DNA from: Candidatus Eiseniibacteriota bacterium
Lineage (GTDB): Bacteria > Joyebacterota > Joyebacteria > Joyebacterales > Joyebacteraceae
Length of the DNA stretch: 20,741 bases
Direction: 5' to 3'
Assembly: GCA_030639555.1 (NCBI GenBank)
Contig: DAOWCM010000008.1
Span: 1 to 20,741 of the forward strand
Position numbers and translations under genes: made by a program. The notes under the pieces were generated by a model. It was not told where the DNA came from. It ran no database searches and saw only the letters and a program-made list of their open reading frames with translations. This document shows, in pieces, positions 1 through 8,135 of the stretch; position 1 is the stretch's first letter; each line of letters opens with the position of its first letter.

Positions 1-171
1 GGCTACTGGTACCGCGAGGGGCCTAATTTCGCGAAGGACACGAAGTTAGGTTATGGAATCGGGTTGCGGGGTGACACTCGATTGGGTACAATCTCCATCG
101 ACTACGGGTTGGGGGAAGGCGACGACCTCCTCGACGGGAAGCTGCACGCAGGTCTGATCCGCGAATTCTGA
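1..171 (+). CDS. C-terminal fragment of an Omp85/BamA-like outer-membrane barrel protein
   Basis: Only the last 56 codons are in the window, read in frame 1 to the TGA at 169-171. The translated end has the pattern of the final beta-strands of the Omp85/D15 surface-antigen barrel: a GIGLR strand, then GTISIDYGLGEG, then a final strand ending in phenylalanine (GLIREF). The alternating hydrophobic pattern and the terminal aromatic residue are known signals for recognition by the outer-membrane assembly machinery. Members of this family (BamA, TamA and relatives) insert or secrete proteins at the outer membrane. The POTRA domains would lie upstream of the window, so BamA, TamA and a patatin- or surface-antigen-type relative cannot be told apart. 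It is followed by ligA after about 55 bases with no evident terminator. Confidence 0.6.
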   Translation, partial: GYWYREGPNFAKDTKLGYGIGLRGDTRLGTISIDYGLGEGDDLLDGKLHAGLIREF

Positions 172-226
172 CGTGTTCCCCTTGGACCATCTGCCATCCG
201 TCCCTGGAAGGAGCTCGAAGGGAGCG

Positions 227-2248
227 ATGGGAGCGAAGAAGAACATGAGAGCGCGGGTCGCAGAACTCCGCGAGCTCATCCGTCTGCACGACCGGAAGTA
301 CTACGTCGACCACGCCCCCGAGATAGCGGACGGCGAGTACGACGCCCTCATGGCCGAGCTGGCGGGGCTCGAGCGCGAACATCCCGAGCTCGTGACGTCC
401 GACTCGCCCACGCGGAGGGGCGGGGGAGCCCCGACGGAGGGTTTCAGAACCGTCGAGCATGCCGTCCCCATGCTGTCGCTGGACAACACCTACTCACCCG
501 AGGAACTGCTGGCGTTCGACGCCAGGGTCAAGAAGAGGCTCCCGGACGAGCTCGTCGAGTACGTGGTCGAGCCCAAGCTGGACGGCATCAGCATATCGCT
601 GAGATACGTCGACGGCCGGCTGGACGTCGCTGTGACGCGCGGCGACGGCACGCGCGGCGACGACGTCACGGCCAACATCAGGACGGTCCGCTCCATCCCG
701 ACGAGACTGCCCGGCAGGCGTGGGGTCTCGGAGGTGGAGGTGAGGGGAGAGGTTTTCATGCCGCGATCGGGCTTCGAGCGGCTGAACCGCCGGCGCGAGA
801 GCGACGGTGCTACCCCCTTCGTCAACCCCCGGAACGCCGCGGCCGGTTCCCTGAAGCTTCGGGATCCGGGGGAGGTGGCCGGGCGCCCGCTCGAGGCGTT
901 CTTCTACCAGATAGTGGGCGGCGCGTCGCGTGTCGCGACTCACCTGGAGGCCATCGAGCTGATGCGGGCGATGGGGTTCCCCGTCAGCCCCGACATCACG
1001 CCTGCCCCGCACATGGAGGCCGCGGTCGAGAGGTGTCTGGAGTGGGACGAGAGGCGCCGCGGTCTCGACTACGACATAGACGGGATGGTCGTCAAGGTGA
1101 ACTCGCTCGAGCAGCAGGAGCGGCTGGGGTCGACCGCCAAGAGCCCCCGGTGGGGCATCGCCTACAAGTTCCCCGCGGAGGCCGTCCGGACCGTCGTCCG
1201 TGACATCGTCGTGCAGGTGGGACGGACGGGCAGGCTGACGCCTGTCGCCATCCTTGAGCCGGTGTTCGTGTCGGGCTCGACCGTTTCCAGGGCGACGCTT
1301 CACAACCAGGACGAGATCGAGCGGCTCGATGTCCGTGTCGGAGACACGGTCGCCATAGAGAAGGGCGGGGAGGTCATACCGAAGGTCACCGAGGTCGTGA
1401 AGTCGAAGCGGCGGGGGAGGCCGAGGCGCTTCCGGATGCCCTTGAGGTGTCCCGCGTGCGGGGAACCCGTCGTCAGGTCTCCAGGAGAGGTGGACACGCG
1501 GTGTGAGAACGTGTCGTGCCCCGAGCAGGTCAGAGGGCGCATCCGGCACTTCGCGTCCCGCGGTGCAATGGATGTCCGGGGGCTCGGGTCCGCGCTCGTC
1601 AGACAGCTGGTCGCGGAGGAACTGGTCGGGGACTACGGGGACCTCTACGAACTGAGGGGCCCTGACCTTGTGGCGCTCGAGAGAATGGGAGAGAAATCCG
1701 CGGAGAACCTGCTGGCTGAGCTCGAGGAGAGCAAGCGGAGGCCCCTGGCGAGGGTCCTCCACGGGCTTGGAATCCGGCACGTCGGCGCGAGGGTGGCGCA
1801 GGTCCTGGCCGAGAGCTTCCCAGGCATGCGGGAACTGGCCTCGGCGTCAGAGGGTGATCTTGCGGCGATAGATGAGATAGGTCCGGTCATCGCGGCCAGC
1901 ATCCGGTCGTTTCTCGGATCTCCGCGAAACGCGGAGGCGCTCCGGAAGCTCGAGAGGGCCGGGGTGAACATGCGGCGTGAACCCGGGCGGCGGCGGAAGA
2001 CGAAGACCGCGCTCGCCGGGCTCACGGTGGTTCTGTCCGGAACGTTTGCGCACCGCACGAGGCAGGAGGCGGCCGACGCCATCGTGGAGGCAGGAGGTCG
2101 CGTGTCTTCGAGCGTCAGTTCGAAGACCGATCTGGCCGTCGTGGGGAGGAACCCCGGGTCCAAGCACAGCAAGGCGCTAGAACTCGGGGTCAAGACCATA
2201 GATGAAGCGGAACTCGAGAGACTGCTCGGGACCAGAGAAAGGCACTGA
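227..2248 (+). CDS. ligA: NAD-dependent DNA ligase LigA
   Basis: Seals nicks in duplex DNA during replication and repair, using NAD+ to adenylate an active-site lysine. With the start at 227 the protein is 673 residues, the usual LigA size. The N-terminal Ia region has YYVDHAPEIADGEYD (about 25-40). The adenylation motif KLDG places the nucleophile at Lys117, close to E. coli Lys115. Four zinc-binding cysteines fall at 408, 411, 426 and 431 (CPAC and CENVSC), almost the same numbering as E. coli. Helix-hairpin-helix repeats follow (about 470-580), and a BRCT domain closes the protein (about 596-670). An in-frame GTG at 173 would add 18 residues that do not match the family, and an ATG at 245 is the other candidate start. 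Upstream GGAAGGAG (206-213) supports 227, although the spacing is long. All domains are intact. Confidence 0.97.
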   Translation: MGAKKNMRARVAELRELIRLHDRKYYVDHAPEIADGEYDALMAELAGLEREHPELVTSDSPTRRGGGAPTEGFRTVEHAVPMLSLDNTYSPEELLAFDARVKKRLPDELVEYVVEPKLDGISISLRYVDGRLDVAVTRGDGTRGDDVTANIRTVRSIPTRLPGRRGVSEVEVRGEVFMPRSGFERLNRRRESDGATPFVNPRNAAAGSLKLRDPGEVAGRPLEAFFYQIVGGASRVATHLEAIELMRAMGFPVSPDITPAPHMEAAVERCLEWDERRRGLDYDIDGMVVKVNSLEQQERLGSTAKSPRWGIAYKFPAEAVRTVVRDIVVQVGRTGRLTPVAILEPVFVSGSTVSRATLHNQDEIERLDVRVGDTVAIEKGGEVIPKVTEVVKSKRRGRPRRFRMPLRCPACGEPVVRSPGEVDTRCENVSCPEQVRGRIRHFASRGAMDVRGLGSALVRQLVAEELVGDYGDLYELRGPDLVALERMGEKSAENLLAELEESKRRPLARVLHGLGIRHVGARVAQVLAESFPGMRELASASEGDLAAIDEIGPVIAASIRSFLGSPRNAEALRKLERAGVNMRREPGRRRKTKTALAGLTVVLSGTFAHRTRQEAADAIVEAGGRVSSSVSSKTDLAVVGRNPGSKHSKALELGVKTIDEAELERLLGTRERH

Positions 2249-2249
2249 C

Positions 2250-3539
2250 ATGCTCACGATGGAAGAGGCCCGACAGGGCAGGGCCACGGAGGCACTGGCC
2301 GCCGTGGCCAGCGATGAGAAGATCGCGGTCGAGAAGCTGGTGGCGCTGGTCGCCTCCGGGAAGGCGGTGATCCTACTCAACAACAGAAGCACGCGAAGAC
2401 CAATGGGGTTGGGGCCGGGCCTGAGGACGAAGGTCAACGCGAATCTCGGGACGTCTTCTGACGCCTCCTCTCTTTCCGAGGAACTTGAGAAGGTGGATGC
2501 GGCCATTGCCGCGGGCGCGGACGCGATCATGGACCTCTCGACGGGCGGCGATCTGGACACGATCCGGCGCGCGGTCCTTGAGCGCTCCACCGTTCCCGTC
2601 GGCAGCGTTCCCCTCTACCAGGCGGCGGTGCGTGCCAGGACGCAGGGTGTGGGCATGGTGCACATGACGCCCGACGACATGCTCGGAGCGGTGGAGGACC
2701 ACGCCCGCGACGGTATGGACTTCGTCACGGTGCACTGCGGCGTGACGCGCGAGGTCGCGGAGCACTGCAGACGCGCGCGGAGACTGGCCGACGTGGTCAG
2801 CCGGGGCGGGGCGTTTCTGATGGAGTGGATGTCCTACAACGGTGCTGAGAACCCGCTCTACGAGCGCTACGACGATCTACTGGGCATCGCGCGCGAGTAC
2901 GACGTTACGCTGAGCCTGGGCGACGGCCTGAGACCGGGCGCCCTGGCGGACGCCAACGACACCGCGCAGATCGCCGAGCTCACTGTCATCGCTGAACTCG
3001 TGGCGCGGGCGAGGGAGCGCGACGTTCAGGTGATCGTCGAGGGGCCGGGGCACGTGCCGCTGCATCTGGTTGCGTCCTCCGTCGAGCTCGAGAAGTCTCT
3101 GTGCGACGGGGCCCCGTTCTACGTTCTTGGTCCCATCGTGACCGACGTCGCCCCGGGCTACGACCACATCGCGGCGTCCATCGGCGGCGCCGTCGCGGCG
3201 GCCGCCGGCGCGGACTTCCTTTGCTACGTGACCCCCGCCGAACACCTGAGGCTCCCCGATGTCGACGACGTCCGCGAGGGCGTGTACGCGCTTCGGCTGG
3301 CCGCTCACGCCGCGGACATCGCCAAGGACGTGGCTGGGGCGCGCGAATGGGACGACGAGCTTTCGAGAGCGCGCAAGGCGCTCCAGTGGGACCGGGTGAT
3401 CGACCTGTCTCTCAATAGCGACAAGGCGAGAACCTTCCGCGACGCATCTTCCCCCGCGGACGAGGAAGTCTGCACCATGTGCGGTGAGTTCTGTGCCGTC
3501 AGGAAGATGACCAACGTCCGGGAGGGAGAGGGCGAATGA
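2250..3539 (+). CDS. thiC: ThiC-family radical SAM protein (phosphomethylpyrimidine synthase, short form)
   Basis: Best read as ThiC, which rearranges aminoimidazole ribotide into hydroxymethylpyrimidine phosphate for thiamine synthesis, using S-adenosylmethionine and a 4Fe-4S cluster. The 429-residue product lacks the long N-terminal domain of the roughly 630-residue E. coli type. It carries the conserved blocks NANLGTS, DLSTGGD, VPVGSVPLYQ, SRGGAFL, ENPLYERYD, LSLGDGLRPG, VEGPGHVPL, APFYVLGPIVTD and CYVTPAEHL. The C-terminal cluster motif is C408-x2-C411-x3-C415, one residue shorter than the C-x2-C-x4-C of E. coli ThiC. The ATG at 2250 lies two bases after the ligA stop, with AGAAAGG just upstream, so there is no room for a leader riboswitch. 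No thiamine or cobamide gene is nearby. The main alternative is the paralogue BzaF, which makes 5-hydroxybenzimidazole from the same substrate in anaerobes. The family call is sure; the choice between the two is not. Confidence 0.85.
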   Translation: MLTMEEARQGRATEALAAVASDEKIAVEKLVALVASGKAVILLNNRSTRRPMGLGPGLRTKVNANLGTSSDASSLSEELEKVDAAIAAGADAIMDLSTGGDLDTIRRAVLERSTVPVGSVPLYQAAVRARTQGVGMVHMTPDDMLGAVEDHARDGMDFVTVHCGVTREVAEHCRRARRLADVVSRGGAFLMEWMSYNGAENPLYERYDDLLGIAREYDVTLSLGDGLRPGALADANDTAQIAELTVIAELVARARERDVQVIVEGPGHVPLHLVASSVELEKSLCDGAPFYVLGPIVTDVAPGYDHIAASIGGAVAAAAGADFLCYVTPAEHLRLPDVDDVREGVYALRLAAHAADIAKDVAGAREWDDELSRARKALQWDRVIDLSLNSDKARTFRDASSPADEEVCTMCGEFCAVRKMTNVREGEGE

Positions 3540-6388
3540 CCGAGACCGGTTCCGCTTCCTATCCGCGCACGTTCGTGGGGCTGGACCTGGAGACCACGGG
3601 GGTCGACGCCGGCAGCGATCACATCATAGAGATCGGGGCCGTCAGAATCGTAGACGGCGAGGTCGACGACACGTTCGAGGCCTTCGTGAACCCAGGTGTT
3701 CCCATACCCACTGACATCGTCCACCTGACCGGGATATCCGACGACGACGTCGCGGGAGCGCCTTCGATCGATGAAGTGCTGCCGCGCATCATCGAGTTCA
3801 TCGGCGGAAGTCCCATCGTGGCGCACCACGCTCCGTTCGACGTCGGCTTCCTGAGCAAGGCCGCCGCGGGTCGGGCCGAGTTGCTGGTCGGCCGCGGCGG
3901 CGTCTTCGACACACTCCCCCTGACCAGGGGGCTTCTGCCCAGGTTGCCGAACCATCGTCTGGTAACGGCGGCGCGCTTCTTCGACATACCCACGGGACGC
4001 TCCCACCGCGCGGCCGACGATGCCAGGGCGGTGTCCGGTCTCTTCCTCTCTCTGCTGGGGGTTCTCGACCAGATCGGCGCCAGCGTGCTCGAGCGCATGT
4101 ATCGCCTCGCGGACAAAGCCACGAGAACGCTCATCGAGGCGGCCCGCGAGCGCGCCGAGGTGAAGTTGGACCCGCTGGCGGTCCCGGACCACGGCGAGAA
4201 GGAGGGCGAGCTCCTGCGCTACGACTCGGCGCGCGGGATCGGCGTTCCCAGAACGGTCGCCGAGGAGATTCGGGAGATAGATCTGGATGAGCTCGAAGCA
4301 CTGTTCAGCGAGGACGGGGCCATAGGCCGGGAGCTCCCCGGCTACGAGGTGCGCAGGCAGCAGCTTCAGATGCTCCGGGCGGTCGGAGACTCCCTGATGG
4401 GAGGCGTCCACCTCATCGTCGAGGCCGGCACCGGTGTGGGCAAATCGCTCGCCTACCTCATTCCCGCCGTCCACTTCGCGGTCCAGAACGGCGAGCGTGT
4501 CATCGTATCCACGAACACGAAGAATCTGCAGGAGCAGCTCTTTCTCAGGGACATTCCGTTCCTCGAGCGCGTGCTCGACGTGGACTTCTCCGCATCTCTC
4601 CTGAAGGGGAGGGGGAACTACATCTGCCAGTCGCGGTGGAGGCAGGCGCTCGACAAGGGCCTCTCGCCGGGCGAGCGCTCCCAGCTGCTGCCGGTCGCCC
4701 TGTGGGAGCAGGAGACGAACTCCGGCGACATCAGTGAGAACGCCGCCTTCAGGCAGCGCGGGTACCTGTGGAGCCGGATCTCGGCGGAGGGCGGCCCCTG
4801 TCTGGGGCAGAAGTGCCCGATGAGGGACAGCTGCTACCTCCTCAAGGCGCGCAAGGCGGCGCAGGTGGCGCACATCGTTATCGTCAATCACTCGCTTCTC
4901 TTCAGCGACACGGAGGCGGACAACAGGATACTGGGCGACTACTCGTACCTCATCTGCGATGAGGCGCACAACATGGAGCACGTCGCGACCGAACACCTCG
5001 GCAAACGCGCCAATGTCTGGCGTGCGAGGGCGATGCTCGACAATCTCTACAGGGACGAAGGCGGTGCGAGCGGCGACCTCGCGGAGGTCGTCGGCGCGCT
5101 GTCGGGTGGCGGTGGGGCGCTGCTCGAGTCCGCGAGTGCGGGCGCCGAGCGTCTCGCATCTGACGTGGGGGCGGCGTCTGCCGCGTCCGAGACATTCTTC
5201 GCGGCGCTTGCGGGTAAGCACAAGGAACTGAACGAGGGGCGGGAGGTCGAGTTCGGGAAGCTCCGGTACCATCCCGACGCACCAGTGGCGGCGCTGCTCG
5301 ATGTGGAGCTCCGGACGCTGCTTGCCGCGCTGTCGGCAGTGGCCGAGGGAGCGGAGACGCTGGCCGATCTGGTTGTGGACACCGAACTCGAGAGGGCCGA
5401 CGCGTTCGTACAGAATCTCTCGTTTCACGCGTCGCGCGTGCGTGAGTTCGCCTCCAACCTCGAGTACGTCGCGGAGGCCGCCGATCCCGACAGCGTCTTC
5501 TGGCTGGACGTGCGGACGTTCCGTGATGTCTTCGAGTGCGAGCTGCGCAGCGCTCCGGTCAGCGTGGCGGAGATGATGGATGACTTCCTCTATTCGCGTG
5601 TGGACTCGCTCATCGCAACCTCGGCGACCATGACGGTCGACGGGAGTTTCAACTTCGTCATGGAGAGACTTGGGCTCGACCTCATACCTGACTGGAAGGT
5701 CCTGACCCTCGACGTGGGCAGCCCCTACGACTACGACGCCCAGTCTCTCGCGGTCGTGGCCGGCTACCTGCAGCAGCCCTCCTCGCCGGGATTCAACCAG
5801 GCGGTCGCGAAGCTGGTCATCAGGCTGGCAGAGCGTGCCGAGGGCGGAACGCTTGTGCTCTTCACGGCGCGGTCGGCGCTGGACGCGGTCTTCAAGGCAG
5901 TCGTGAACCCACTGACCGCGAGAGGGAAGCTCGTCCTAGCGCAGGGGCACGGAGGCGCGGCCACAGCACTCCTCGACCAGTTCGCTCACGAGGTCGATTC
6001 GGTTCTGCTCGCGACGAGCAGTTTCTGGGAGGGCGTGGACGTTCCCGGTCGCTCGCTCGAGCAGTTGGTCATCGTCAAGCTGCCGTTCCCGGTGCCGCGT
6101 GATCCCGTGGTCGAAGCGCACTGCGAGCGCTACGAGGCGGACGGTGAGAACTCGTTCGCGCGCTACATGATACCCAGGACGGCCGTGCGGCTGAGACAGG
6201 GGTTCGGACGGCTGATACGCTCGACAACGGACTCTGGCGCTGTTATCTTCCTGGACAGCAGGCTCTCGACGCGGGCGTACGGCGACAGGCTCCTCGAGCA
6301 GCTGCCGACGCGTACTGTCATAGTTGATTCGGAGGAGGGTCTGATGACCGCCCTGGCCGGCATCCACGCGGGGCAGTCGGCGGTCTGA
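3536..6388 (+). CDS. dinG: DnaQ-type 3'-5' exonuclease fused to DinG-family (XPD-like) helicase
   Basis: A 950-residue two-domain DNA-processing enzyme, probably acting on damaged or structured DNA. The N-terminal DEDDh exonuclease (about 12-180) has D17 and E19 in LDLETTG, D102 in HHAPFDVGF, and H157 with D162 in SHRAADDA. The helicase begins near 265, with Walker A GTGVGKS (298-304), DEAH (475-478), SATMTVDG, the SFWEGVDVPG motif and the arginine-rich motif GRLIRS. Four cysteines at 364, 422, 427 and 433 have the x4-x5 spacing of the E. coli DinG iron-sulfur ligands (194, 199, 205, with 120 upstream). This suggests a cluster-bearing helicase rather than the degenerate exonuclease-DinG of staphylococci. 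The ATG overlaps the thiC stop by 4 bases (ATGA), so translation is probably coupled; GGGAGAGG precedes it. The gene symbol follows the helicase half. Confidence 0.92.
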   Translation: MTETGSASYPRTFVGLDLETTGVDAGSDHIIEIGAVRIVDGEVDDTFEAFVNPGVPIPTDIVHLTGISDDDVAGAPSIDEVLPRIIEFIGGSPIVAHHAPFDVGFLSKAAAGRAELLVGRGGVFDTLPLTRGLLPRLPNHRLVTAARFFDIPTGRSHRAADDARAVSGLFLSLLGVLDQIGASVLERMYRLADKATRTLIEAARERAEVKLDPLAVPDHGEKEGELLRYDSARGIGVPRTVAEEIREIDLDELEALFSEDGAIGRELPGYEVRRQQLQMLRAVGDSLMGGVHLIVEAGTGVGKSLAYLIPAVHFAVQNGERVIVSTNTKNLQEQLFLRDIPFLERVLDVDFSASLLKGRGNYICQSRWRQALDKGLSPGERSQLLPVALWEQETNSGDISENAAFRQRGYLWSRISAEGGPCLGQKCPMRDSCYLLKARKAAQVAHIVIVNHSLLFSDTEADNRILGDYSYLICDEAHNMEHVATEHLGKRANVWRARAMLDNLYRDEGGASGDLAEVVGALSGGGGALLESASAGAERLASDVGAASAASETFFAALAGKHKELNEGREVEFGKLRYHPDAPVAALLDVELRTLLAALSAVAEGAETLADLVVDTELERADAFVQNLSFHASRVREFASNLEYVAEAADPDSVFWLDVRTFRDVFECELRSAPVSVAEMMDDFLYSRVDSLIATSATMTVDGSFNFVMERLGLDLIPDWKVLTLDVGSPYDYDAQSLAVVAGYLQQPSSPGFNQAVAKLVIRLAERAEGGTLVLFTARSALDAVFKAVVNPLTARGKLVLAQGHGGAATALLDQFAHEVDSVLLATSSFWEGVDVPGRSLEQLVIVKLPFPVPRDPVVEAHCERYEADGENSFARYMIPRTAVRLRQGFGRLIRSTTDSGAVIFLDSRLSTRAYGDRLLEQLPTRTVIVDSEEGLMTALAGIHAGQSAV

Positions 6389-6405
6389 ATCCGGAGGTCG
6401 AACCC

Positions 6406-8073
6406 ATGCAGAAAGAGGCGGCAGGCAGGCGTCAGGTGAGGGCGCCCCGCGGGAGCGAACTCTCGTGCAAGGGCTGGCTGCAGGAGGCGGCCCTCAGGAT
6501 GATCTGCAACAACCTCGACCCCGAGGTTGCCGAGAAGCCGGACGAGCTCGTGGTCTACGGCGGCACGGGGAAGGCGGCGAGGAACTGGGATGCGTTCGAG
6601 GCGATCGTCCGCTCACTCAAGGAGCTGGAAGCGGACGAGACGCTGCTTGTGCAGTCGGGCAAGCCCGTCGGGATCTTCCGGACACACACCGACGCTCCCC
6701 GGGTTCTCATCGCGAACTCGAACCTGGTCGGGGACTGGGCGACGTGGGACAAGTTCCGCGAGCTCGAGCGCAAGGGCCTCATCATGTACGGTCAGATGAC
6801 CGCCGGGAGCTGGATATACATCGGGACACAGGGTATTCTGCAGGGAACCTACGAGACCCTGGCGGAGCTCGCCCGTCAGCACTTCGACGGTGGCCTCCGC
6901 GGCAGGCTGGTTCTGACGGGTGGTATGGGTGGCATGGGTGGGGCGCAGCCGCTGGCCGTGACGATGAACGGGGGCGTGTGCATCTGCGTCGAGGTCGACC
7001 GCGAGAGGATACAGAAGCGGCTCGACACGGGGTACTGCGACCGGATGACCGATGACCTTGATGAGGCGCTCGCTCTGGCGGATGAGGCGAAGGTCGCCGG
7101 CGAGCCTCTCTCGATCGGCCTCGTCGGCAACTGCGCCGACGTTCTGCCCGAGCTCGCTGCCTCAGGCTTCACCCCTGACGTCGTTACCGACCAGACGTCG
7201 GCTCACGACGCGCTCACCGGATATGTTCCCCGCGGCATGTCGTACGAGGAGGCGCTCGCGCTCCGCGAGAGCGACCCCGACCGCTATATCCAACTCTCGA
7301 TGACGTCGATGGCCGCGCACGTCCGCGCGATCCTGGAGTTCCAGAAGCGTGGCGCCGTGGCGTTCGATTACGGCAACAACCTCAGAGGTCAGGCGCGGGA
7401 CGCGGGTGTTGAGAACGCGTTCGACTACCCGGGCTTCGTGCCGGCCTACATCCGGCCGCTCTTCTGTGAGGGGAAGGGTCCGTTCCGATGGGTGGCGCTC
7501 TCGGGCGATCCCGAGGACATCTACAAGACCGACGAGACCGTGCTCCGGCTGTTCCCTGAGGACGAGGCGCTCCACCGCTGGATCCGCATGGCGCGCGAGA
7601 AGGTCCACTTCCAGGGGCTCCCGTCCCGGATCTGCTGGCTGGGCTACGGCGAGCGAGCGCGGTTCGGCCTCGAGCTCAACCGGATGGTGGGAGAGGGCGA
7701 ACTCAGCGCGCCCATAGTGATCGGGCGGGACCACCTGGACAGCGGGTCGGTCGCATCGCCCTATCGCGAGACGGAGGGGATGAAGGACGGCAGCGATGCC
7801 ATAGCAGACTGGCCGGTCCTGAACGCGCTTCTGAACGCGGTCGGCGGCGCCACGTGGGTCTCTTTCCATCACGGCGGTGGCGTGGGGATCGGGAAGTCAC
7901 TACACGCGGGCATGGTCATCGTGGCCGACGGTACGGAGGAGGCGGCGCGACGTCTCGAGCGCGTGCTGACGTATGACCCCGGTACGGGGATCATGCGGCA
8001 CGCCGACGCGGGCTACGACACCGCCGTCGAGTGGGCGAAGAAGAACAACATCAGGATCCCGATGCTGGATTGA
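6406..8073 (+). CDS. hutU: Urocanate hydratase HutU
   Basis: Second step of histidine breakdown: adds water to urocanate to give 4-imidazolone-5-propionate, using tightly bound NAD+ as an electrophile. The 555-residue length is the family norm. Seen are YGGTGKAARNW (51-61), the QSGKPVG and FRTHTDAPRV blocks, the NAD-binding glycine-rich segment TGGMGGMGGAQPLA (171-184), EVDRERIQKR, DQTSAHDALTGYVP, and the C-terminal FHHGGGVGIGKSLHAGMV block. The ATG at 6406 has GGAGG at 6392-6396, and the gene starts 17 bases after the dinG stop. It opens a block of four histidine-degradation genes. The histidine ammonia-lyase gene (hutH), which would supply urocanate, is not in this window. Confidence 0.97.
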   Translation: MQKEAAGRRQVRAPRGSELSCKGWLQEAALRMICNNLDPEVAEKPDELVVYGGTGKAARNWDAFEAIVRSLKELEADETLLVQSGKPVGIFRTHTDAPRVLIANSNLVGDWATWDKFRELERKGLIMYGQMTAGSWIYIGTQGILQGTYETLAELARQHFDGGLRGRLVLTGGMGGMGGAQPLAVTMNGGVCICVEVDRERIQKRLDTGYCDRMTDDLDEALALADEAKVAGEPLSIGLVGNCADVLPELAASGFTPDVVTDQTSAHDALTGYVPRGMSYEEALALRESDPDRYIQLSMTSMAAHVRAILEFQKRGAVAFDYGNNLRGQARDAGVENAFDYPGFVPAYIRPLFCEGKGPFRWVALSGDPEDIYKTDETVLRLFPEDEALHRWIRMAREKVHFQGLPSRICWLGYGERARFGLELNRMVGEGELSAPIVIGRDHLDSGSVASPYRETEGMKDGSDAIADWPVLNALLNAVGGATWVSFHHGGGVGIGKSLHAGMVIVADGTEEAARRLERVLTYDPGTGIMRHADAGYDTAVEWAKKNNIRIPMLD

Positions 8074-8135
8074 GGACGTCGCATCCAGGGGGATTGAAAG
8101 CTCGGTGGAACCGCTGCCGGGGGGTAACGAACCAC

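Noticed and set aside
173..226. GTG at 173 as ligA start
   Set aside because: The 18 extra residues do not fit the family N-terminus, and starts at 227 or 245 align with known ligases.
494..1780. 428-codon open frame on the minus strand opposite ligA
   Set aside because: No motif; low-complexity Pro, Arg and Asp composition; the + strand encodes a complete ligase.
2230..2250. TPP riboswitch ahead of the thiC-like gene
   Set aside because: The gap after ligA is two bases, leaving no room for an aptamer; none of its conserved bases are seen in the end of ligA.
3305..5428. 707-codon open frame on the minus strand opposite dinG
   Set aside because: It mirrors the GC-rich codon pattern of dinG. 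It has no recognisable domain and a composition rich in Arg, Gly and Val typical of antisense shadows, and the + strand gene has all family motifs.
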